Of a DNA stretch of 5,301 nucleotides, positions 1-5,301 are shown in pieces. The notes below the pieces were generated by a model, which had not been told where the DNA came from, searched no databases, and saw nothing but the letters and a program-made list of their open reading frames with translations. The stretch's first letter is position 1; each line of letters starts with the position of its first letter. This DNA comes from Candidatus Altimarinota bacterium (GTDB lineage: Bacteria; Patescibacteriota; Gracilibacteria; CAIRYL01), in assembly GCA_027053135.1 (NCBI GenBank), contig JALUEA010000027.1, positions 1 through 5,301 on the forward strand, read 5' to 3'. The translations under genes and the position numbers were made by a program.

Positions 1-455
1 TCTAAATACTGTTGGTATAACTCTTTATATTTTTGTTTTATCTCTCTCTTTTCTTCTGATAAAGAGCTATCAAAAATTTCTGTTGCAGCTTCTGGTTGTT
101 TCAAAAAAATATTATCGTGCTGAGAATGCATATGAAAATACTGAGATGAAAGTTCTTGTCCATACTTAAGACTTTCTGGCACATCATCTATAAAAAAACG
201 CGATTTATGTTTCTCTAATACTCTTCTAAAAGTACGATTATTAAACTCTACCTCAATTACTGTTCGCTCTGTTGTATCATTATTACTTGTAAAAAATACA
301 TTTTTTGCTCGCTCTCCCATTCCTAACTTTATAGCATTACAAAAAAAAGACTTTCCACTTCCTGTTTCTCCTGTAATAACCGTAAATCCATCAAAAAAAG
401 GAATCTCTTCATTTTCCACTAATCCAAAATTTTTAATAGAAATTTTTTTTAACAT
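1..455 (-). CDS. recN: DNA repair protein RecN, N-terminal part (runs off the left edge)
   Basis: RecN is an SMC-like ATPase that acts early in recombinational repair of double-strand breaks, in the cytoplasm on DNA. Only the first 151 codons plus two bases are present; the family is usually about 550-570 residues, so the coiled coil and C-terminal ATPase half lie outside the window. The translation begins MLKKISIKNFGLVENEEIPF, matching the RecN/SMC opening. It continues with the Walker A loop GETGSGKS at residues 29-36, then an LGMGERA stretch at 44-50 equivalent to the family LGxRA. SQHD at 111-114 matches the family GQHxHQ region, and a charged, probably helical segment follows from about 131. 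The residue four after the Walker A Ser is Asn40 where Asp is common. The ATG at 453-455 fits the family N-terminus exactly; no Shine-Dalgarno is visible. The start lies 50 bases after the guaA stop. Family assignment is strong; function is inferred from homology. Confidence 0.9.
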   Translation of the reverse strand, partial: MLKKISIKNFGLVENEEIPFFDGFTVITGETGSGKSFFCNAIKLGMGERAKNVFFTSNNDTTERTVIEVEFNNRTFRRVLEKHKSRFFIDDVPESLKYGQELSSQYFHMHSQHDNIFLKQPEAATEIFDSSLSEEKREIKQKYKELYQQYL

Positions 456-476
456 AAATACAAATATTTACACAAA

Positions 477-482
477 ATTATA
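477..482 (-). promoter_or_regulatory. Possible -10 box (TATAAT) before recN
   Basis: A perfect TATAAT reads on the minus strand inside the 50-base gap between guaA and recN, 21 bases before the recN ATG. The hexamer 17 bases further upstream is TGGTTA, only three of six matches to TTGACA. In such AT-rich DNA a TATAAT can arise by chance, so recN may instead be read through from guaA. No LexA-type operator is visible in the gap. Confidence 0.3.
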
Positions 483-505
483 AATGAATCGTTTTCTATT
501 AACCA

Positions 506-2359
506 TTACTCCCATTCAATTGTTCCTGGAGGTTTTCCCGTAAGATCATAAAAAATTGAAGAAATTTCTGGAACTTCTCTCTGTATCCTTTCTATAATAG
601 TATTTAAAACATCTTTTGGTAAAGGCGCTACCACCGCTGTCATAGCATTTTCACTTTCTATTGGTCGTAAAATAATTGCTTCTTTTCCATGAACAAGAAC
701 AGGAGCAAGTACAACTGGAAATTGCCAAATATGAGCACAATCATCTCGTCCAAATATGACCTCTCGTACAATAGCATCACATCGTTGTAATATTGCAATT
801 CGTTCTCTGGTCATTTGTGCATCTTTCACTTCTACTTCATCTGGACAAGGTTCTCCTGAAACACTTATAAGAACGCGATTTATTTCAGAAATACTATTAA
901 CAATACTGTTTGCAAACTCCCCTATTTTTTCTATACTTTCAGCTGTTAATTCTGGCACTGCATGAAAATATAATACCACTGGATGCTTATAACTTCGTTT
1001 ATCTCCTTCTACTCCAACAGATTTAATCGGTAAAATTTTTATATCACCGTTATAATCAAATTGTTCTTGTATTGTATATATTGCTTTTTCTACTTCATGA
1101 ATATTCTCTAATATATCAGCTTTTTGAGTACACAACACACGAACTCCTAACCCTGGACCAGGAAAAGGATGCCGTAATAGTAACTCATCAGATAAACCAA
1201 GTAATTTTCCAACAACTCGTACTTCATCTTTATATAGATCAACAATAGGCTCTATTATTAACCCTTTTTCAATCATAACCTGAATTCGTTCTACTCGATT
1301 ATGATGTGTTTTAATCTTGTCAGAATTTTTTGTAGCACCACTTTCTATCGTATCAGGATAAATAGTTCCTTGCCCAAGAACCCATTCATCTGGATTTAAA
1401 TTCATTCGTTCGGCAACTTCAGATTGCACTGCTAAGAAATCATTTCCTATAGAATTCCGTTTCTTTTCTGGATCATAGACTCCCTTTAGATTTCCTAAAA
1501 ATTTTTCAGACGCTTCTTCTACATGCAAATCAAACCCCGCATCAGAAAGCATTTTTTTTACTTCTTCTGCTTCGTGTAATCGCATCATTCCATGATCTAC
1601 CAAACACCCAAAAACTCTCTCTTTTCCAAGTGCTTTTGTTAAAAGCGCAAAACATACACTTGAATCAACTCCTCCAGAAACCAATAAAAAAACCTTTTTC
1701 CCTTCACATTGTTTCTGTATTTTTTTAACTTCTTCATCAATAAAATCATGTAAACTCCATTCTCCCGAAACACCACAAATTTCTACAAAGTTTTCTAACA
1801 TATCTACTCCAAATTCACTATGACTCAATTCTGGATGAAATTGAACCCCATATATATTTTTTTCTGCATTTTGCATTGCTGCAATTTTACAGTCTTTCGT
1901 TGATGCAATAACTTCAAACCCATTTGGAAGTTTCGATACTTCATCTCCATGTGTCATCCATGCAATAGAATGTTTTGGAATAGTCTTTTTTATCGAAAAT
2001 AATTTTGTATTTGGAACCGTTATATTTAAAGTAACCTTTCCATACTCTCCAACTTTTGCTGGTTCTACGGTTCCTCCAAAATAATCTGCAATTAAATTAT
2101 GCCCATAACACACTCCTAAAATAGGGATACCCATCTCAAAAATCTGCGTATCAACCGATAATGAGTTTTCCCAATACACCGAATCTGGCCCACCTGAAAT
2201 AATAACCCCAACCACACCTTTTTCTCGTAACTCAGATGCTGTAATATCTGAGTTTACAATAATACTATGTGCTCCTAAATTTCTAATTTTATTTGCTAAA
2301 AGATGCATTGATTGCGATCCAAAATCAATAATTGCAATAGATTGAGGAAGAGTATTCAT
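506..2359 (-). CDS. guaA: GMP synthase (glutamine-hydrolysing), long form
   Basis: Converts XMP to GMP using ATP and ammonia from glutamine, the last step of guanine nucleotide synthesis in the cytosol. Residues about 6-200 are a class I glutamine amidotransferase: nucleophile Cys84 in GVCYGHN, with His175 and Glu177 in QFHPE. Residues about 201-395 are the ATP pyrophosphatase domain with the PP-loop SGGVDSS (228-234) and GQGTIYPDTIES (329-340). The C-terminal dimerisation domain starts at RHPFPGPGLGVRV (396-408), carries SVGVEGDKRSY (447-457) and ends YDLTGKPPGTIEWE. At 617 residues it is about 90-100 longer than usual bacterial enzymes (about 510-525). The excess lies in the C-terminal domain, between SVGVEGD and the final YDLTGKPP, as in the eukaryotic-type enzyme. 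All catalytic residues are present, so it should be active. ATG at 2357-2359; no Shine-Dalgarno. It follows xth after 81 bases that may hold its own promoter. Confidence 0.96.
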   Translation of the reverse strand: MNTLPQSIAIIDFGSQSMHLLANKIRNLGAHSIIVNSDITASELREKGVVGVIISGGPDSVYWENSLSVDTQIFEMGIPILGVCYGHNLIADYFGGTVEPAKVGEYGKVTLNITVPNTKLFSIKKTIPKHSIAWMTHGDEVSKLPNGFEVIASTKDCKIAAMQNAEKNIYGVQFHPELSHSEFGVDMLENFVEICGVSGEWSLHDFIDEEVKKIQKQCEGKKVFLLVSGGVDSSVCFALLTKALGKERVFGCLVDHGMMRLHEAEEVKKMLSDAGFDLHVEEASEKFLGNLKGVYDPEKKRNSIGNDFLAVQSEVAERMNLNPDEWVLGQGTIYPDTIESGATKNSDKIKTHHNRVERIQVMIEKGLIIEPIVDLYKDEVRVVGKLLGLSDELLLRHPFPGPGLGVRVLCTQKADILENIHEVEKAIYTIQEQFDYNGDIKILPIKSVGVEGDKRSYKHPVVLYFHAVPELTAESIEKIGEFANSIVNSISEINRVLISVSGEPCPDEVEVKDAQMTRERIAILQRCDAIVREVIFGRDDCAHIWQFPVVLAPVLVHGKEAIILRPIESENAMTAVVAPLPKDVLNTIIERIQREVPEISSIFYDLTGKPPGTIEWE

Positions 2360-2365
2360 ATAGAC

Positions 2366-2375
2366 AACAATTGTT
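2366..2375. repeat. 10-bp perfect palindrome AACAATTGTT in the guaA leader
   Basis: The palindrome sits between the possible guaA -10 box and the guaA ATG, 6 bases before the start codon. It could be an operator, but ten-base palindromes are expected several times by chance in a window of this size and composition. No second copy was noticed before the other genes. Confidence 0.25.
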
Positions 2376-2386
2376 TAAAATATAAT

Positions 2387-2416
2387 TTTATAATGCTATA
2401 GTATCGAAAGAAACAA
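2387..2416 (-). promoter_or_regulatory. Possible sigma-70-type promoter for guaA
   Basis: In the 81-base gap between xth and guaA the minus strand reads TTGTTT (2411-2416), an 18-base spacer, then TATAAA (2387-2392). This is a fair match to -35 and -10 elements. The start of transcription would fall near 2380, giving a leader of about 20 bases. This is the widest gap in the window and the natural place for a promoter. The AT richness of the region makes chance matches likely. Confidence 0.35.
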
Positions 2417-2440
2417 ATAATTTCTAGTAGAGTTTTCTCT

Positions 2441-3274
2441 TTATGCCATTTTCCATTCCAATACAATTGGACAATGATCTGATCCAAATTGTGTATTTAA
2501 ATATTCAATATTTTGTACCGATGAAAGAAACTGCTCTGGAACAAAAAAATAATCAATTCTCCACCCTACATTTCGTTCTCTTGCTCCCCCTCTATAACTC
2601 CACCAAGAATACTGTCCCGTTTGTGTTGGATTTTTTTCTCTCCATACATCTTTAAACCCAGATTGTACCCAATGTGTAATTTCTTTTCTTTCTAATGGAT
2701 GAAATCCTATTTTCCCCTCATTTTGCTTTGGTCGTGCAATATCAATCTCTTCATGACAAACATTTACATCTCCTGAAAAAATAACAATTTTCTCAAGCCC
2801 TCCATCAACTTTCTTTGCTTCTAAATATTGTACATACTCTAAAAATTTTCTATAAAAAATAAGTTTTTGCTCCCATGCCTCTACACTTTTCCCTCCATTC
2901 GGGAAATAAACTGTTATAAGAGCATAGTCTTTCCCATCTTTTGTAAAATCTATTCGTGAAATTCTCCCTTCCGTATCATTATAAAAATCTGACATACCAG
3001 AAATAAACTCTATATCAGATTCCATGAGATTCTGTTTTTCTAAAAACTGTTTTGATACCCAAATTGCCGTTCCTGAATATCCCGCTTTTTCTGCTTCCGT
3101 ATAATACTGTATAAATTCAGAAAATTCTTCAATAAGCGATGTTATTTGATGAACCTTGCACTTCGTTTCTTGTATACAGACAATATCTGGCTGATGGTTT
3201 TCTAATAATCGGTGTAATTCTCCCTTTTTATGAACTGCTCTAATCCCATTAACATTCCAAGAAATTATTTTCAT
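2441..3274 (-). CDS. xth: Exonuclease III-type AP endonuclease
   Basis: A Mg-dependent endonuclease of the exonuclease III/APE1 family. It cuts DNA 5' of abasic sites and trims 3' blocks in base-excision repair. The 277 residues cover the full endonuclease/exonuclease/phosphatase fold, slightly longer than E. coli XthA (268). Visible motifs in order are SWNVNGIR (5-12, Asn7), IQETK (34-38, metal-binding Glu36), GYSGTAI (65-71), VYFPN (122-126, Tyr123), SGDVNV (167-172, Asp169 and Asn171), SWWSYRGGARERNVGWRIDYF (223-243, Asp241) and GSDHCPI (264-270, catalytic His267). All expected catalytic residues are kept. The extra length is mainly around residues 80-103 and 150-162. The ATG at 3272-3274 matches the family N-terminus and lies 6 bases after the folP stop, in the same frame, with no Shine-Dalgarno, suggesting translational coupling. 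Whether it is named xthA or exoA is a matter of convention. Confidence 0.95.
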   Translation of the reverse strand: MKIISWNVNGIRAVHKKGELHRLLENHQPDIVCIQETKCKVHQITSLIEEFSEFIQYYTEAEKAGYSGTAIWVSKQFLEKQNLMESDIEFISGMSDFYNDTEGRISRIDFTKDGKDYALITVYFPNGGKSVEAWEQKLIFYRKFLEYVQYLEAKKVDGGLEKIVIFSGDVNVCHEEIDIARPKQNEGKIGFHPLERKEITHWVQSGFKDVWREKNPTQTGQYSWWSYRGGARERNVGWRIDYFFVPEQFLSSVQNIEYLNTQFGSDHCPIVLEWKMA

Positions 3275-3280
3275 AAATAT

Positions 3281-4168
3281 TTACATAAAAATTTTTTTTA
3301 TCTCATGTACAAGATCTTTTGTATCATGGATACGAATAATATTTGCACCATTTCTTATACATTCTATACTTGAAGAAACAGATTCAGAAACTCTCTCCTT
3401 TGGCAATTTTTCTGGGGCAAGAAAGGTTTTTCGAGATGTTCCTATCACTATATCTTTAATTGCATAGCGTTCTGCAAAATGTCGTATTATATGTAATTTA
3501 TTAATTACAACAAAAGAAACATCTGGATTATGGGATAAAAAACCTCCCATTCCTGTATCAAGGATAAGATGCTTGTATGCAATATGATACTGATCAAATA
3601 CCTGAATAATAGTAGTAAAAAACGCAATAATTTCGTCAATTACATTCTCTGATGTAAGATGCGTCTCTGTCTTATTTTTATCAAACATAACACATACTTG
3701 AAACCCTGGATACTGATCAGTATATTCTTTTATAATTCGTATTTTTTCTTTTGAAATATCATGAGCAGAACGAAAAGAAGATAATCCACTTATATCATTT
3801 ATAATGAGCCTATTAAAATCAAAATTATAATTTTTAGCACTTTCTAAAATCTTTTTCCATATACTCACTTTATACGAATCAAAAGAAATCCTAATAGGAA
3901 AATCTTTTAAAGCATAGATTTGATTATAATGCGTAATAAACGAAAATATAGAAGGAAGAATATGTTCTAATCGTGCCCATTCTTCATCCTCAGAAATAGG
4001 TGCATTCTGTGGAGCTGTACTTTCTGCTCCAATATCAATAATACGAGCACCATAATCAATATATTTTTGTATTTCTGATACTACCTTTTCCTCATCCATA
4101 TATAACCCATCGCCAGAAAAACTATCTGGTGTAAGGTTTATCACAGACATTATTTGAACATTTTTCAT
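3281..4168 (-). CDS. folP: Dihydropteroate synthase, divergent
   Basis: Joins 6-hydroxymethyl-7,8-dihydropterin pyrophosphate to p-aminobenzoate to make dihydropteroate in folate synthesis; it is the sulfonamide target. Numbered from the ATG at 4166-4168 (295 residues), the pterin-binding TIM-barrel motifs appear in order: INLTPDSF (10-17), DIGAEST (45-51), ISFDSYK (94-100, Asp97), IINDISG (122-128, Asn124), LDTGMGG (203-209, Asp204), GTSRKTF (243-249, Lys247) and IIRIHD (277-282, Arg279 and His281). Departures from the family are Ala52 in place of the Arg of ESTRPG, VMFDK where MHMxG is usual, and a loop about two residues shorter in place of DPGxGFGK. An in-frame TTG at 4181-4183 would add five residues (MYYHS). 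I prefer the ATG because M-x5-MSVINLTPDSF matches the short N-termini of other family members. A GAGGG 13 bases before the TTG is too distant to be a convincing Shine-Dalgarno. It sits 21 bases after leuB. Family certain; substrate use likely but not proven. Confidence 0.88.
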   Translation of the reverse strand: MKNVQIMSVINLTPDSFSGDGLYMDEEKVVSEIQKYIDYGARIIDIGAESTAPQNAPISEDEEWARLEHILPSIFSFITHYNQIYALKDFPIRISFDSYKVSIWKKILESAKNYNFDFNRLIINDISGLSSFRSAHDISKEKIRIIKEYTDQYPGFQVCVMFDKNKTETHLTSENVIDEIIAFFTTIIQVFDQYHIAYKHLILDTGMGGFLSHNPDVSFVVINKLHIIRHFAERYAIKDIVIGTSRKTFLAPEKLPKERVSESVSSSIECIRNGANIIRIHDTKDLVHEIKKIFM

Positions 4169-4189
4169 ACTATGGTAATACAATATATC

Positions 4190-5269
4190 TTAATTTCCCT
4201 CAATAACTTCACAAATTGCATCACCCATCTCAACTGTTCCAACTAACTTCAATCCTTCTTTCTTCTGATAAATATCCCCTGTCCGTAACCCATTTTGTAT
4301 TACTGTCGAAACCGCATTTTCAATTGCATCAGCAGCTTCTCTTAAATGAAAAGAATGCCGAAGCATCATTGATGCTGATAAAATTTGAGCAATTGGATTT
4401 GCAATACCTTTTCCTGCAATATCTGGTGCTGATCCACCTGATGGTTCATATAAGTGAATATTTTTACTTCCAAAACTTGCTGATCCTAACATACCAAGAC
4501 TTCCAGGAAGTACCGATGTTAAATCAGAAATAATATCTCCAAATAAATTTGGACACGCAACAACATCAAATTGACGAGGATTTTTAACTAATTGTTGCAC
4601 CATATTATCTACCAATACATTTTCAAGTATTACTTCTGGATACTCTTGTGCCATATTCTCAAACACTTCTCTCCATAAACGAGACGTCTCTAAAACATTT
4701 GCTTTATCAACAGAAGTAACTTTTTTCTTTCGTTTCATTGCTGTTTCAAAAGCAAATCGTGCAATTTGTGTAATTGTTTCTCTATCATACTCTGCAATAT
4801 CTCGTGCACTCTCTTCTGTTGGACGCGAATGTTCTCCAAAATAAATTCCACCTGAAAGCTCTCTTACAACTAAAATTTCAAAATTTTCCGTTCCTACAAT
4901 CTCTGACTTTAACGGACAAAAATCTAATAATTCTTTGTATATTGGTGCAGGTCGTACATTAACAGTTAACCCCAAAAGTTTTCGAATCGACAAAATTGAA
5001 TTCTTTTCACAATCCTTCCATTGTGGTTCATTCTGTGCATCTACTGGACCACCAACCGAACCAAATAACACCGCATCTGATTGAAATACTAATTCTTGTG
5101 TTTCTTTTGGAAAATGGGTTTTATACTGTGGCCATGCTGCCCCTCCAATAAGCCCATACATAAACGAAAAATTGAGATTAAATTTTTTCTCAACCGTTTG
5201 TAAAACTTTTACTGCCTCTTTCATTACTTCTTCTCCTATTCCATCTCCTGGCAAAACTGCAATTTTCAT
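4190..5269 (-). CDS. leuB: 3-isopropylmalate dehydrogenase
   Basis: Oxidises and decarboxylates 3-isopropylmalate to 4-methyl-2-oxopentanoate with NAD, the third step of leucine synthesis; cytosolic and usually a homodimer. The 359 residues are the normal family length. It opens with IAVLPGDGIGEEV (3-15). Substrate and metal residues are all visible: Arg96, Arg106, Arg136, Tyr143 (VRELSGGIYFG), Lys189 (SVDKANVLE), Asp221, Asp245 and Asp249 (NLFGDIISDL). The hydrophobic pair Ile92-Leu93 before Arg96, and Val192, match the isopropyl-binding positions of the Thermus enzyme, favouring isopropylmalate over isocitrate. EPSGGSAPDIAGKG (275-288), with Asp283, indicates NAD. Ser139 replaces the usual Thr of RELTGG, and residues 75-91 differ from the common GGPKW...RPExGLL segment. 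ATG at 5267-5269; no Shine-Dalgarno. It appears to head the leuB-folP-xth unit. No leuA, leuC or leuD is present in the window. Confidence 0.95.
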   Translation of the reverse strand: MKIAVLPGDGIGEEVMKEAVKVLQTVEKKFNLNFSFMYGLIGGAAWPQYKTHFPKETQELVFQSDAVLFGSVGGPVDAQNEPQWKDCEKNSILSIRKLLGLTVNVRPAPIYKELLDFCPLKSEIVGTENFEILVVRELSGGIYFGEHSRPTEESARDIAEYDRETITQIARFAFETAMKRKKKVTSVDKANVLETSRLWREVFENMAQEYPEVILENVLVDNMVQQLVKNPRQFDVVACPNLFGDIISDLTSVLPGSLGMLGSASFGSKNIHLYEPSGGSAPDIAGKGIANPIAQILSASMMLRHSFHLREAADAIENAVSTVIQNGLRTGDIYQKKEGLKLVGTVEMGDAICEVIEGN

Positions 5270-5284
5270 AAATATTATTGTTAT

Positions 5285-5290
5285 ATTATA
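5285..5290 (-). promoter_or_regulatory. Possible -10 box (TATAAT) before leuB
   Basis: A perfect TATAAT on the minus strand ends 15 bases before the leuB ATG, which would give a leader of only about 8-10 bases. A matching -35 element would lie beyond the right edge and cannot be judged. The flanking DNA is almost pure A/T, so this is a tentative call. Confidence 0.3.
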
Positions 5291-5301
5291 TGTAACTATA
5301 C

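Noticed and set aside
443..450. A8 run at recN codons 2-5 and a similar A8 run at the folP 3' end (3292-3299), both containing an A-AAA-AAA slippery heptamer
   Set aside because: No stimulatory structure or useful alternative-frame product is visible, and Lys-Lys codons in AT-rich genes produce such runs by chance.
756..965. Open frames on the plus strand (756-965, 2443-2655, 4216-4533, 4774-4962)
   Set aside because: They lie entirely or almost entirely inside confident minus-strand genes and encode low-complexity Ser/Leu/Phe-rich sequences with no recognisable domain. They are antisense shadows.
2426..2443. Terminator hairpin after xth (AGAG-AAAA-CTCT on the minus strand)
   Set aside because: The stem is only four base pairs and is not followed by a U tract, so it is too weak to call an intrinsic terminator.
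1..5301. UGA=Gly genetic code (Absconditabacteria/Gracilibacteria type), suggested by the AT-rich, SD-less sequence and by all complete genes ending in TAA
   Set aside because: All glycines at conserved motif positions that I checked use GGN, and there is no in-frame TGA in roughly 1,700 codons. The standard bacterial code explains everything here.
1..5301. Mobile element, phage, defence system or CRISPR array
   Set aside because: All five genes are housekeeping families, and there are no transposase or integrase motifs, no direct repeat arrays and no composition break between genes.

Overview
The window is an AT-rich, tightly packed stretch of bacterial chromosome carrying five protein genes, all on the minus strand. 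In transcription order (right to left) they are leuB (3-isopropylmalate dehydrogenase), folP (a divergent dihydropteroate synthase), an exonuclease III-type AP endonuclease (xth), guaA (GMP synthase in an unusually long form), and the first 151 codons of recN, which runs off the left edge. There are no RNA genes, mobile elements, CRISPR arrays or long repeats, and no gene-free stretch longer than 81 bases.

Layout: 4190-5269 leuB; 3281-4168 folP, 21 bases after the leuB stop; 2441-3274 xth, 6 bases after the folP stop; an 81-base gap with a possible promoter; 506-2359 guaA; a 50-base gap with a TATAAT-like box; 1-455 recN (5' part only). leuB, folP and xth look like one transcription unit. guaA, and perhaps recN, may be transcribed separately or by read-through. 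The genes are functionally mixed: leucine synthesis, folate synthesis, base-excision repair, purine nucleotide synthesis and recombinational repair. The cluster therefore reads as housekeeping genes packed together rather than one pathway.

Organism: the lineage cannot be named from this window. Visible clues are the low GC content, all four complete genes ending in TAA, no Shine-Dalgarno-like motif at usual spacing before any of the five chosen starts, and three starts preceded by TATTT directly before ATG. Weak or absent SD signals are known in Bacteroidota and in many Patescibacteria (CPR) lineages. A CPR-like or other small-genome bacterium is a reasonable guess, but leuB and folP mean it is not among the most reduced. 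There is no in-frame TGA in roughly 1,700 codons, so the standard bacterial code applies here, against the UGA=Gly code of Absconditabacteria and Gracilibacteria.

The observations most worth checking are the long GuaA C-terminal domain, which resembles the eukaryotic-type enzyme and holds an apparent internal duplication, and the divergent FolP, which lacks the Arg of the ESTRPG motif and has a shortened DPGxGFGK loop. No novel system was found.
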